DNA from: Siniperca chuatsi
Taxonomy: Eukaryota; Chordata; Actinopteri; Centrarchiformes; Sinipercidae
Length of the DNA stretch: 64,000 nt
Reading direction: 5' to 3'
NCBI RefSeq assembly: GCF_020085105.1
Contig: NC_058045.1
Coordinates: 12,657,833-12,721,832 of the forward strand
The position numbers were made by a program, and so were the translations under genes. Shown here piece after piece: positions 13,091 to 25,600 of the stretch; within the stretch, counting starts at the first letter, position 1; each line of letters begins with the position of its first letter. Under the pieces are notes generated by a model, which was given only the letters and a program-made list of their open reading frames with translations, was not told where the DNA came from and made no database searches.

Positions 13091-13583
13091 TAAAGGAATA
13101 GTTCAACATTTTGGGAAATATGCTTATCTGCTTGCCAAGACGTAAATGAGAATATTGATGCCCCTCTTATGTCTGTATACCAAATAAAGCTCACTAAGTA
13201 ACATGTTGTTACACGTTTGTTTAATCTGTTCAGGAATTAAAGAGTAAAAACAACAAGCCTCTGTTTTACGTGGGCGTTATGTGTGGGGCTATTTCTTGTC
13301 TAGGAGCAGTTGCCAGGCAACCAGTGGAGATTCCAGGAAGTAACTGGTCCAAGAAATAATCTGGCACATAACCCCCCGTAGCAGGTAGGTGGATTTTATT
13401 ACCTTTGGGCAGAGTCAGGCTAGCTGTTTCGCCTTGTGGCGTGTCTTTATGGCTAAGCTAAGTTAGCCAGCTGCTGGCTCCAGCCTCATATTTAGCGTAC
13501 AGCAATGAGAGTGCTATCTACCTTCTCATCTAACTCCCAGCAAGAAAGCAAATTTGCATATTTCCCAAAACTATTCCTTTAAA
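13091..13583. repeat. Repeat family A, full-length reference copy, 13091
   Basis: It begins TAAAGGAATAGTTCAACATT and ends with AAAACTATTCCTTTAAA, so the outermost bases (TTTAAAGGAATAG) are an inverted repeat. Inverted similarity extends about 65 bases inward (GGGAAATATGC, the CTTGCC region). Central landmarks are GTTGCCAGGCAACCAGTGGA and CCAAGAAATAATCTGGCACA. At about 490 bases with no ORF, it behaves as a fold-back MITE. Confidence 0.8.
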
Positions 13584-16500
13584 AAAATATTGCAACATAG
13601 TAAATGTATAAATTCTGTGAAAGCAGCATGTAACGTTTGCAGTAACTACAAAAAACAGCTAAAACTGCAGTAACTGGTCTCTGTCATGGTAAACTTTGGC
13701 CTATAAAACCACCATCATATTTATTGCACTCTCTGCCACAGAAAGAGAAAGCCACCTAGGCAGCTAATGCAAGAGAGATTTATCAAGAAAATCTTGTTAG
13801 TGAAATAGCCATGGGTAGTCATAGTTAAAGCTAAATTTACGTACTTTTTCTTTTTCAGAAATATCAGTTTTGATAAACAGCATCTAGGTAATTCAGTCAG
13901 TCTACATAAATAAGGCAGTGGCTAAATCAAGTCATGTTCTGCTAAAAAGTAACTAGCCTAGCTTACGAGAGTGGCATAAGTGCAATGTGAGCTTTTGACT
14001 CAGTGGAATTTGTACAATTTTGTGGGGTCCAGCTACCTGAAAATCATTTTAATAAGAATATTACTAGTACAAACAATAGATGAACAGACAGACACATAGC
14101 AAAGCAGATACATTTAAACATTTGATCCCTATAAACTAAAAATGAACAAAATAAAGTTCATTTTAGCCTATCTAAACCCTTTTTTTCCTCACCATGACTG
14201 TTTCTGTAGTGAGGTAATCAGTACAAAGATAATTCTACACTCTATGTAAAATCACATTTCAGTTCATATTTGTTTATTTTTGTGTATGTTCAACACAGTA
14301 CTGACATACAGAATTGTTCATGTGCAAGGATTTGATTTTATTAAACTTACTGTGAATCTCACTTTCTCCTTTTGTTTTATTTCTTTGTTTACCAGGTCTC
14401 TGAACTTGCTGACCTCCTACGCCATAATTTAAGTTGCTTATACCCAGTAATGAAATAAGGCCTGCTTGTATTTAATAAGGTAAAAGAAAATTACGTTGTC
14501 TTACTGCATTGATCAGTTATGTCTCTTGAAAACGTGCTGGCAGCCAGGCAGGACTCAGCATTCAGTGAAGGTCTAAAATGTGACCTCAAGCTATAAGATA
14601 TTCTGTTACTAGTTTCTCCAAATTTTGGTATATTTTTTATTTCATTTCAGATGTCAGATTTCTCTAAAGTCAAAGTTGGCTCTTCAATCGGAGAATCCAG
14701 AAATATTTTTATGCCGTTTATATTCCTTGTTAAAAAAAACCCAAAGAAAACATATGAAGATTGGTTTCACAGTTTGCTTTCATGTAAGTTTTGTTTCTTT
14801 GAAGCCACAGCGACTGGGGCACATCAATCTCCACAACAAATCATCGGCTGCCTTTTGATGATGCTGTTGTAGATGCTCAGCTGAGAAATGCTGGAAAAAA
14901 TTACACAGACTGTGTCTTACGTTAAACGTAATTTACAAATTAAAATGTCCTAGCTATTTAGGTTGACTGCTGGTAACGTCATTGTTTGATCTGGATTTGT
15001 TTTAAGGCCATAAGTATTTTCTGAGGAACCTTAAGGAGTGCTCTTTATACGTTTTCAGGGATACTGTACACTCACCTCATTACTCCACAAAATGTCTTTG
15101 ACTTAAAATATTCATCAGAGTCCAGTGGTTTAGTTACTATTTGACTAAAAGTTAAGAGTCACAATATTCATTTTTGAATGTGTTACAGTGCCAGATGCAC
15201 TAAGACCGTCATTTCAGGAGCTGCCACGCTCAGTTTACTAAAATGGTGTCGTAAACAAACACATCCAGGAAGGTGTAGGTGTAAAAACAGCTTCCTGTTG
15301 TGACAAAGCATAGTTTCTGTTACAACATGCTGATGGCAGATTCAAACTCTGACGTGAAGAACATTAACCCACGGGCAGAGGCACAGGCTAATGAGAGCAG
15401 TATAGTGATGAGGACTGGTTTCTTGCCTTGGGGCCTGTTTGAAAGCAGGTTCTAAACAGTGTTGCTGACCGCAGCATTTATTTTTCCAATGAGTAAAGGA
15501 GGGCAATGTGCCATGTCGTGAGGCACTTCCCATCTCCAGGTGGTTTCACGAACAAGATATTAGGTAGTCCCTAAGTTCTGACTCAACAGATCAACCTGAG
15601 TCCGTGTTATTATGGGATGTGTGTAATAGGAATGTGCTGATGAAAAATCTTCAGGAACTGCACTTTAACTTGTTTTTGCACAGACAGATACACAAGTATA
15701 GCGTATTCACTGAATAGTCAAATGCTACATATCATAGCATTTGTAGCCTAAGCTAAGCTGCAACATCTGTCCCTATGTGCTTTTATAGAAACAAATACAT
15801 ATAGAGCAGGGCAATACAAAATACATGTGCAATGGTGCAAAACACATTAATTAATTAACAGAAAATACAATACAGGTTAAAGTGAGCTTTCAGTCAGAGA
15901 GCTTCTTCAAGCATCAATGCTTAAAGGAGGTCCGTGACTGAAAGGACAAATAATGAATATTGCACAGTTCAGAGTGAGCAAATTTCTTATTTCTTTCTGT
16001 CTTCTTTCTTTTCTATCATATACAGTGTACGGAATCTCTGCTCCAGCACTTCCAACAAGCCTTTATTTGGTGAGCAGTGAGCTTTATATATTGGACAAAA
16101 GTGTGTTTTAAAATTCCCCATGGATGCATGAAGCCATCGTACATTGTATTTTACATGCAGGTGTAGTATTGCAAGATTTAATTCAGTTATCAAAACTTAC
16201 TGTAGCATCTTTTAAACATAAACAGAAAGAAACAGTGAGATTTGTCTATTTCCCAGTTTATTTTCAAAATCATTTTCAAAATGGTTGGTTATTGTGGGGA
16301 CCTGTTAGAGGACCTGTGGGAACCATAAAGATGTCAGATAATTAAATGCAAAAACAATTCTGAATGTTTGTCAAGTGCAGTGGCAACCTCATGCTGACCC
16401 ACAGCACAAGTTCAGTGTCAGGTCACTGTTTTCTGCAGCTGATCTGATACCGTCAGATGAGCATGGCCATAGATCTCTGTGAAACATAAATGAAGTATTA

Positions 16501-18590
16501 TTAAGTAGTAGTATATATTGAAGTATTCAGGCTGATCTGGAGGCAGAAGTGCATCATATATGACACCAGCAAGCTTGTACAAGAAAAAGTGGCCCCTGGA
16601 TGGATGTAATATATGTCTGAGATGTGGTGTGAGAGCCTATGAAGTGTGAAAGCTTTGAAGACCAGCAGCAAAATCCTCACTTTAGACTGACTGGAGAACA
16701 GTGAACCACACACAACTATATTTTACTGGTTCAGTTTTATGTTATTCACGCGGCTGATGTACAGATTTTTATGGGGCATCAAGTGTCACACTCCATTAAA
16801 TGTATGATATGCCCACAATGCATTTTCATGACTCCAGGCAAGCACTTTATACTGTATATAAAATGCACTTAATGGTTTAAAGTGCTTACAAGTGCCCTTT
16901 GACAGCTTTTTACAAACACAAAATGGCAAAATGCCTGGTTACATTGTTTTTCATTTTGCTTATATGCATTTCACGTGTCATCAAAGCGCATCTTGTACAC
17001 AGTGTGTTCAGTGACACAAAAATATCTTTTGTCACAAAAGTATCTTTTGTGACACAAAATGCTTGCCCAGTGTCAAAAAACATGTTTCATTTTAAGGGTT
17101 GTCAATTAAGATGCTAATTAATATTCTTATGCAATATTATAATTACATTCTAATTATTCCAAATGAATTTTCCTCATTCAGTGGCATGAAAAGTGGTAAC
17201 ACAGCCCATCTCCTGCTTGAATGCAGCCAAATTATTTTAATCTCATGACTGAAAGATGTGGTTTGCAAATGTCACATTTATATTTTTCTGTAGAAATCTT
17301 GTTCCCTCCCTGTAAGTGTCAGTGTCGTTATGGCAGCACATGGAGCGTCATGATTTCAGCTCCAGTAAAGCTAAAGGCAGCTCGTGCAGGTCTCAGCAGA
17401 TTGCTGTTTATTCTGGGTCCTGTTGTGAAGCGACCCAGAGGGGTCAGAGACTGTGACAAGGACCTGCAGGGGCCAGACTGCCCAAGTCTTGCTTTGTTAA
17501 CCTTGTGCCTTGTTACTGTCACATTCCTCGTACACATGAATAGAAACGAGGGGGAGCTGGCACCAGCTTACCTGCCATTTGCCCTCCCATGCTGCTGCTT
17601 TAATAGCCACAAAGATGGACATCTTCCTGACACCTAATGATAGAGGCTGAAGGGAGGAAAAGAAGAATGGACATTTTTGCAGCCTAATTTTGGGGGTCAG
17701 ACCAAGTTTACTGGAGCAGGCCAGTGACAAATTAAAGGAATTTTTCAGGGGAAATGGTCTCTAGTTTCAGAGAGGAATTCACAGACCCTCATTAAAATAG
17801 AGGATGAAGTCTTAGCATGATTTAAGATCTAGTCAGTTCAGTGGGCATTTTTCAGTCCCTTAAACCTGCATTGTCACTATTTGCAAACTGTTATATACAT
17901 CAGATACATTCAATCGCATTCTTATTACTAAACAAATACTCAGTTAACAATTATTTGCACCCAAGGGATTTTAAGAAACGTGTGATTGCTGTCAGAAGAG
18001 CATTTTTAATGTGATAAAAGCATGCAGTTCACTATTTTCTACATGGTCTCTGATCTTTGACTAAACATCCACAAATGCGAAAGCTGTATCAAATGTGAGC
18101 ATGGCTGTTGTTTGTCAGTTTAGTTAGAGTTTAGAGTCAGGACAGACGCAGTCCTGTTCTCAGGCTGAGAGGAGGCAGGTACACTGAAAGTTTTCTGGTT
18201 GATTCACAAGCCTGCGCAGGATCATTTCCTCCCTGTGTCCATCAGAGAAAGATTCCACATACTCACACAAATGAGGTCCCATGGCATTACTTTGAGATAT
18301 GGAGAAATGTAAAATTAATGTTTGAGAAATTTGTGGAATCAAGCAATTAGAAAGTTGTTTTTTAAAAACTACAACACCGTTCTTGGCTATTTGCAACAAG
18401 CCAAAAACATCTTTTGAGGCTGTGTGCTGTGTTAAAGCAGAAACCGATAGAAGCTGTAGAGTTGTGAGAGAAGGTTTTGGGATTATTACTGATATGAAAC
18501 TGACGCATCACCTTGTGGGGATCAGTAAATAATCACATTATTGGAAAACAAACATTTTAGAATCAACACAAATGAAAATCATACATTTGT
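13584..18590. other. Intergenic, no gene recognised
   Basis: Several ORFs occur (largest 138 codons at 17221-17637), but none shows domain-like composition or partner exons. A cluster of short inverted repeats is at 17012-17054. The rest is AT-rich and unremarkable. Confidence 0.4.
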
Positions 18591-18603
18591 GCACATTTTA
18601 TGC

Positions 18604-18609
18604 TTTATT
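18604..18609 (-). terminator. Candidate poly(A) signal of the RERGL-like gene
   Basis: AATAAA on the minus strand (TTTATT on plus) about 730 bases past the stop codon. It is the nearest canonical hexamer I found downstream. If used, the 3' UTR spans roughly 18590-19341. Transcript data would be needed to confirm it. Confidence 0.25.
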
Positions 18610-19341
18610 TAAATCCTTATAAGCCATAAAACAAGGTTTAGACATTTCAGTACATGACCCATAATCAATGAATTAAACATGGGAGAGGCTCATAAATAAA
18701 GAAAACACTTTTTCAGTGTTTAGACTTGAATAAATACAAATATGTATGTTTTACTTTCAAGAATGAATTACAGGATTGAACAGGACACTTTTTCCAGCAA
18801 TACAAAAGTTCCACTTGTGAATTAAAGAGCTTTAAGACGTTATCTTTGGTCATCATCATAAGTAAAGGTACATTTAAATTGTGCATAGAATTTCCTCCAA
18901 TCTGAAGCCACAGCTGGTATATATAGCTTAAACATATTGCATACCTTGTTGCACACAATAGTATATTACTGCATAACAAGTATCTGCATAATGAATTAGA
19001 CTAATTGCATCAGTCTTTTGTGGCTAGAAGTGCGGCTAACTTCAAAACCTGTCACCAAAAAACATCTGTAACCTCTGTGACATTGTTTTGTCTCCATGTT
19101 TTCTGAAGCTTAATGCCTTTTTTCATCTCTGTCTTTCCACACTTTTTTAGTGAAAAGCAGCTCCCATCTCTGCGGTGTCTCCACCTCAGGAAGCGTTATT
19201 GTTACCTTTGGCACAGTAACATGTGACACATCTGTTAATATTTCACTCACAGACTGTGATATCCATCCAGTCAAATACACATAATGTGTAACCTCTCTTA
19301 TGCAGATATCATAGAAAACTCCTCTTCTGTCACAGTCTTTA

Positions 19342-20663
19342 CTAAAATGAGTCTGTCCGTCTCCTGGTGAACACTGCAGACATGCTTTTCACTATGCCCT
19401 TGAACCCCAGAGGCCTCTTAATGGTCAGCTTGGCGTCCTTCATCCTGTCCACCAGCCCATGAAACACCATGAGCACGCTGTGGTAGTTCTCGGCCGCCGA
19501 CACCTCGTAGAAGTAGCAGTCTGTTTTGAGAGCTAGCAACCAGCCCTCCTCACTCAGCACTGTCCGCCTGTGGTGCAGGTCCCTCTTGTTGCCCACAATA
19601 ACTATGGGCGCTTTGTCTGCGTTCAGGTAGTCTTTAGTGGACTTGATCGTCTGAATGAGCCTGCTGACGGTGTTGAAACTGGCCCTGTCACAGATGCTGT
19701 AGACGAGAACGTAGCCGTCTGCCCACTGGACCTTCTTTTCAACGAGTGACGGCTCCACAGACAAATCCTGTGAAATCACACATTTAGTCCAAAGACACCT
19801 GTGGTTTTTTTGAGTTATATTTTATATTTCTGCATCACTACATGTGAGACAGTAATATTGTACTTTGTTCTGCCCTACATATCTTTAACAGCTATAATCA
19901 TTAGTTACTTTGCAGATTTTACACATAAAACATATGATTATCTTCTAATATATGATACATTATTATAGATCAAACTACCCCAAAGTTGTTAAAATTAGCT
20001 CCACCCTGTCTAAATGCTGACATTAAGGTATCAGTAATGATAAAACAAAATTATAATATACATAATAATATAACAGTATGAAAGGGACTTTTAGGCTATT
20101 CATTTGAAACTTAAAGCACATTTTGCTGAACTTTTCCTTTAAGTAAAATTTTGAATGAAGAACATTTACTTGTAATGTAGTATTTTTACAAAGAAGTATT
20201 TTCTACTTTTACTTGAGTTGAGGATTTGAGGAGTACTTCCTCTACCACTGGTACCAGAATCATTGATAGCAACTGTCAGGTAGTTATTTACATGTCTCCT
20301 TACCTCAGAATAAGGTGAATCCCAAATATTGAGAGAGATTTCCCTCCCATCTACCATAAAACTGTGACTGTAGATGGATTCTGCAAGAGAACAAGTTAAG
20401 TTAATGGAAATGTAGATGAAGTTAAAAGGCTGCATTGCATCGGTGTCAGTAAAGTCGGACGGGACACTTACCAATATCTCCATACTCGCCGATGAATCTC
20501 CGAGTCAACAGGCGCACGGTCAGTGCTGAAAAACAACAATCTTTAACGCACCGTGTGCAACAGAAACATATATATATATATATAACTATTTCTCCATTAC
20601 AGACATGTTTTTACCTGATTTCCCGACGCTTTCTGTCCCCATGACAACAATGTTGGCATCCAT
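19342..20663 (-). CDS. rergl: RERG/RERGL-like Ras-superfamily GTPase, 4 exons, complete
   Basis: The minus-strand coding exons are 20663-20615, 20525-20472, 20380-20304 and 19767-19342 (stop included). All junctions are GT-AG, phases agree, and the product is 201 residues, close to human RERG and RERGL (about 200). The P-loop GTESVGKS is at residues 9-16, LTRRFIGEY at 23-31, the G4 motif NKRD at 120-123 and the G5-like EVSA at 148-151. Switch I lacks the Mg-binding threonine, and the switch II DTAGQ is replaced by DSPYS (55-59), so the catalytic glutamine is a serine. The C terminus (RRRTDSF) is basic with no CAAX cysteine, as in RERG/RERGL. Family members are cytosolic or nuclear growth-related small GTPases; here nucleotide binding is plausible and GTP hydrolysis doubtful. 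The RERGL assignment rests on remembered family features (degenerate switch II, WADG-VYSI block, NKRDL, basic tail). RERG or another RASL protein is the alternative. The first ATG of the short exon 1 was taken as the start. Confidence 0.85.
19830..20250 (+). repeat. Repeat family D copy inside intron 3 of the RERGL-like gene
   Basis: It shares ordered blocks with 20998-21473: a TTACTTTGCAGATTTTACAC-type segment, a CATATGATTATCTTCTAATA-type segment, TAAAATTTTGAATGAAGAAC, and the terminal TTTACTTGAG / TTCCTCTACCACTG. It makes up about 420 of the 536 bases of intron 3; introns 1 and 2 are only 89 and 91 bases. Confidence 0.75.
20569..20584. repeat. (TA)n tract in intron 1 of the RERGL-like gene
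   Basis: Sixteen bases of alternating AT lie within the 89-base intron 20526-20614. Confidence 0.8.
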
Positions 20664-20870
20664 TTTCAGTGAAACAGCTGTGTCGATCCGCTGAGCTCCA
20701 TGTGAGGCGGAGGAGGCTGCTGCTGTGCCGCTGCTGCCGGCTCAGAGCAGTTATTATAGGACAGACAGGTGGGCGGGGTAAACAAATCACCCATAACAAC
20801 AACAACAGCAACAGCGATAATTCAGTGATGTCTCCCTCACGTGGTCTACCTCACGCGTCTCTCTGAAGAA
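20664..20870 (-). promoter_or_regulatory. Putative promoter and 5' leader of the RERGL-like gene
   Basis: Upstream of the minus-strand start codon lies a GC-rich stretch (about 20700-20750), then a TATA-like TATAATAA (minus strand, 20758-20751) and a GGGCGGGG GC box at 20771-20778. Spacing would place transcription initiation near 20725 and give a leader of roughly 60 bases. The motifs are visible; promoter function is inferred from position only. Confidence 0.4.
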
Positions 20871-20997
20871 GGAACCCGCTTCAGTAGCTTTAGTAGCCTA
20901 TTATAATGATATCCCGGTGTTGTTATAAATGCCGAAAGGATCTTTTTTCTCACGTTTTCTTATAGGCGTATTTTTTGTCATGACATTTTAAGGAAAT

Positions 20998-21473
20998 CAG
21001 CGGCGGAATGTAACTAAGTAGCCTATACTAACTCAATTTACTCAAGTACAAATTTGAGGCGCTTGTAGGCCTACTTTACTCGAGTATTTCCTTTTCATGA
21101 CACATTTATCACAGCTGTAGTTTCTTTGCAAATAAATTATTTTACACAAGTAAATCTGATAATCTTATAAAATATGAGTCATGGTCATATAGCCTATTAA
21201 ACTACCCAACGGTATAAAAAATAGTTGAAAATGCTGTTTACACATTAGTGCATCAGTAATAATAATCTAATGATATTATATATCATAACACTCACGGGGT
21301 TCATTTTTCTACATTGAGTACTTTTTTTATTCTTAATACATTTTGCGGGTGAACCTTTACTTAAGTAACACTTTTTATGCAGGACTTTTACATGTAATGG
21401 AGTATTTTACACTATGGTAGGCCTGTTGCAACTTTTACTTAAGTAAAGAACCTGAATACTTCCTCCACCACTG
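20998..21473 (+). repeat. Repeat family D, near-full copy upstream of the RERGL-like gene
   Basis: It starts CAGCGGCGGAATGTAACTAA and ends CTTCCTCCACCACTG, giving a terminal inverted repeat close to CAGTGGTGGAA. Between them are ACTCAAGTACAAATTTGAGG, AAACTACCCAACGGTATAAA and ACTTTTACTTAAGTAAAGAA. No ORF is present. This is a widespread fish MITE-like family. Confidence 0.8.
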
Positions 21474-22139
21474 GATAAAATACATTAATAATTAATACAA
21501 GTTGCTCTAAAGTTAAAAGTCAAAGATTATCTGTTATGAGGCTGTAAAATGTAGTCTGAAGGTGAAATAAAGTAATTTTTGACTATATTAATTACGGGTC
21601 TAGTCACATATATAATCATTTCGTTTGTGTTATAGATGAAAAAAGGCATTTTGTGTTTCTCAACTTATAACAATTAAAATATGGGCCTGTTTTAAAGCTG
21701 TATTTACTTACTGTTGTAAATAAACCTTTAAAAGATATTAATAACTATAGTCTAGGTGGTAATCTGTGTGTTAATCAATTTGGGAGTAGCTGGTTTTGAA
21801 GTTAAGGTTTCACTTTTTTGTTTTACCTGGTTTGTATTTTGTCTGCTGTATTAACGTCAGTCAAGGCTCTTTCTGTTTGCTGCTGCAATATTAACATCAA
21901 CCAGAAGGGGGAACTAGATTCCAATAAATGTCTCCCATAAACAGATGACTTTATTTGCTTCCTGGAGCCAGAAAAGGCAGTGGAGGCAGGCTGGACACTG
22001 ATTGGCTGAACAGAAACAAACCTCCAGATAATTGGCTGTTTGTAGCATTAGGCTGTAACAACTGCTTCCCCGCGCGCGCGTGTGTGTGCATTCATGTTCT
22101 TATATCCCAATGGGGACCTGAATGCACACTAACCCTGCT

Positions 22140-22262
22140 TTTTGAGGGTTAAGACTTGGTTTTAGGGTACAGGTTACAGTTGGGTTAAGGTTAGGGTTGG
22201 CGTAAAGGTTAAGGTTAGGCATTTAGTTGTGATGGTTAAGGTTAGGGTAAGGGGCTAGGGAA
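22140..22262 (+). repeat. Telomere-like GGTTAGGG short repeats
   Basis: Irregular GGTTAAGGTTAGGGTT units lie between two blocks containing CTGAATGCACACTAACC (22118 and 22349) and GGGGAC motifs. The arrangement looks like a microsatellite-linked dispersed repeat rather than a true interstitial telomere array, as units are degenerate and few. Confidence 0.6.
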
Positions 22263-22305
22263 AGCATTATGTCAATGACTGTCCCCCATGGGGATAGTGA
22301 AACAA

Positions 22306-22308
<3 letters not shown>

Positions 22309-22343
<35 letters not shown>
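22309..22343 (+). repeat. (TG)n microsatellite
   Basis: About 17 uninterrupted TG units. Confidence 0.95.
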
Positions 22344-22344
<1 letters not shown>

Positions 22345-22431
22345 CTTTAACCTGAATGCACACTAACCGCTGGGGACTTGTGTCACTGTGGGGACAAAAA
22401 TTGAGGTCCCAATAGGTAGAGACTGCTTTTT

Positions 22432-22515
<84 letters not shown>
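22432..22515 (+). repeat. (GT)n microsatellite
   Basis: About 40 GT units with one interruption (GTTTGT) near the start. It produces a spurious Cys-Val ORF. Confidence 0.95.
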
Positions 22516-22516
<1 letters not shown>

Positions 22517-25163
22517 TTTGTCTTTATCTTTTCCAGCTTTACTTTCTCCTCTGGTGGCTACAATTCCTTATTTTAATCAGATTTACTCACAGTAACTTGG
22601 TTTCTTGTCTTGTGTGCATGTAAAAGGCAAATACTACTATCAAGTCAGGTATAATTTTATGAAACACCTTTATTAAAACATGTACACGATGTTTTTCTGC
22701 ATTTACCTCTGATTTCTTCCACACTTTACGGTTTTGTTGTAGTAAGACGAGCTCCTCAGTGACAGTACTGCTGCTGTAAGCTGCAGCAGTAAAACCAGTT
22801 CACAGAAACCCTTCATATTATTTCTGATATCATTTCCTGTCTCTTATCTCATGTAAATAAGATTATTCTGCGGCTGGAAGCTCCAAGAAGATGGGTATTC
22901 AAATATTTGGCTTCAGGCATAAATTTTGCAGATGTGGAATTTTAGGAAATACTTGAGTTTTAGCCTCACACTGCGAACATTGCAATGTTTAGTGTGTCAG
23001 AAGATAAATGTGTTCATTACATATTTAGCATGTAAATTAGAACTGTTTGAGCATGTATTTGTAGTAATCAACCTTATCCTTGTTTATTGATGCATCAACT
23101 GAATGTACTTATGATATGGAATAATACCCAATATAATGGAAAGGGTACTTCACATGGTTTTTAAATGTCTGTATTCATCATTATGAGGGGTGTTAGCACG
23201 TGTGGCGCTGACTCACTATAACTAAGAGATAACTAAGGCCATAATGTATCATGAAATATATGCAGATGTAGATTATAAACAAATGCATCATAGTTAATAT
23301 CATGTACGTGGAATTTAAAAAACATGACGTACATAACCCCAAAATGAAAAACGCAATAATGTGATGAGAGTTTGAATGTTCATCAAGTCACAACACTTTT
23401 TAATGATTTGAATAAACCACTCGTCACATTTCCCAAGCTGTCAGCATTAATGACCTTTATCACCACGACACGTCTGTGTGAAATTCATCACAGATATCAG
23501 AGGCACATTACGTTTCCTGGCCGGTGAAGGTGCCACATTCATGAAAATTCATATTGTACAGCTGCAGAGATATTATGGTGGTGAGAAATGTTTTTGGTCC
23601 CAAGGCATACAATTGAGAAGGAAACAAACCCAAAACAAAATTAATATGCGACCAAAACAGGGAAATTATTATTATATTTAGGTTCTCTTACAGTACTCCC
23701 AAAATGGTGTGGTTTTTGGAAATGTATTTTATTAGAGAAAATACTTGTCTCATAAGAGTCTGTTAAATCCTCTGTGTCCCAGTAAAACCTGATTTGTCTT
23801 AATAGATGCTTAACAACGCAACAGAGTTTTAGCTTTAGAGAATTACATTATTTACTTAATGTAATATACTTTTAAAGCTCTATTGTTTTGTCACTGCTTG
23901 TGTCTCTTCCCCTCAGTCAAGAAAATTATGTTAAGTGACAAACTGCCAAGATATTTCATTTCATCGCTGGTAAGTAAGTAACAGAACTAATGCAAATGTG
24001 CCTCAGTGCTGATGGTGTATGAAGGCGCTCACACGTATCTGTTACAGTACGTGGTGTGTAAGTGATAGATAAGCAGACTGAACCTTAACTCCACCAAACT
24101 GTCAAACTGGAGGTTCTGACCGTTTCTTGCATTATGTGATGTATAAATGAACATGCAGGCAATGATGCAGCATCAAAGACTATTTTAAAAGTGATGGATT
24201 TAATGAAGCAAAACATCTTTATCTTGTTCCATAATTCATTTACATCCCTCAGTGTTTTAATGCCCAACAGGGCTTTGAAAAGAGAGGAATTTTGTGGTGT
24301 AATAATTTCAAAAGAACCAGGTATTACTGTAGGTATTTAGGTTAATACCAAACATATTTATTAGTACATTAAAATTCATATTTCTAATAATAATTTAAAG
24401 GAAGAAAAACACCAATCTCTGCAACATTCAGAGGTAATTATATACTCTCTACAAGGTCTTTTCATCCAAAGCTGTTTCACATGAAGCTGCTTCGGCTGTG
24501 TGTGCTTATGCAAATAAATCTTCTTACGGATTTAACTTACACTCACTTTATGTGTGTGAGAATTCCACTTTTCCCTATTTCAGGGCTGTGATAAGGAAAT
24601 AAACTGAAAACCATCCTCTCGATAAAAGACGTCAGATGGCAGGCCTTATTTAAATTTACACTTGACTTGCAATTCCATTTGAAATGTGGCACAGAGAAGG
24701 ATAAAACTGAACTGAAGTCAGGTAGTAGTACGATGCTCAGCTTGTCAGACATTAAATTTACATTCATGTTCAGCTCATTTTAAAAACATAAGTGTGCTAT
24801 AGGATCCAGAAGAAGACATTCAGATTCCACATAGTCTAGAGAGCCTTAGTTTGTGAGATGGTTCATAACCATAAAATATTTTCCACCTCTCTGAGAAGAT
24901 GAAGAACACTGACTGCAGTCATACCCTGATGCTCAGGGTTTCTCACCTGTATTGGTTTAGTTGGAATATGGCTGTATGTATTTACTCTCTGCAACGGTCA
25001 TGCATCTGTGCCTTTTTTTGTCGTCACAAAAAAAAAATTCTGCCTACAGGCAAAATGTAGAGCTAGTCTGTTCAACTTTCTTTTTTTTCATTAACGTGTT
25101 ATTTGACTTTTTTTGGCTGCAGAAAAAGCTGTTATCACAACATTGACTCACTTTATAAAGTTG
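22516..25163. other. Intergenic, nothing recognised
   Basis: AT-rich, with small ORFs only and no matched repeat family. Confidence 0.4.
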
Positions 25164-25440
25164 TCAAATATGTCTGCAAACAGTTGCCTATTTACACATC
25201 CAGCAGAGAGCAACATTAGCATTCATTTGGAGTCGTGTTTCTATCACCTGGCTGAATGTAAGACTCTTTAGCTGCTAAATGCTCCACTATGTTTTCCAGC
25301 TGGTCGCTAACTGTGTCTGTCTGTCCTTTCGTGCTGAGCAGGAAGTGTATGGTGGGTTTCTCAGAGCTTTATCACTGGAAACAGCTGCCTGCAAAGAAAT
25401 AAAGTTTAGGGCCATAAAACAAAAAGCTGAAAGTCCTTAA
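25164..25440 (+). repeat. Repeat family E copy, 25164
   Basis: Blocks GCAAACAGTTGCCTATTTAC, CTGCTAAATGCTCCACTATG, GTCGCTAACTGTGTCTGTCT and GTGCTGAGCAGGAAGTGTAT recur in order at 28688 and, reversed, at 27112 and 27468. Confidence 0.65.
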
Positions 25441-25600
25441 AATGCTTTGTAGAGATGAGGGGTGATGAGTATGGAGTCGGATGGTAATTCTCTGTGGGTT
25501 CATCACTACAAGTGATCACTACTATGTTCATCACTACAAGTGATGAACACATTACACATAGTCAATGACTCCACTGATAATAAAACAAGACTAAGAGTCT

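Noticed and set aside
14625..14872. Two overlapping ORFs after TTTCATTTCAG
   Set aside because: An acceptor-like site is present but the peptide is not recognisable and no partner exon is seen.
17221..17637. 138-codon ORF
   Set aside because: No recognisable domain, no flanking splice-consistent exons, and opposite-strand ORFs overlap it.
18160..18399. 79-codon minus-strand ORF downstream of the RERGL-like gene
   Set aside because: It is past the RERGL-like stop and the candidate poly(A) signal, and is unlike any family I know.
22140..22262. Interstitial telomere / chromosome end
   Set aside because: Units are few and degenerate and sit within a dispersed-repeat context, with unique sequence on both sides.
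22435..22623. Cys-Val repeat ORF
   Set aside because: Direct translation of the GT microsatellite.
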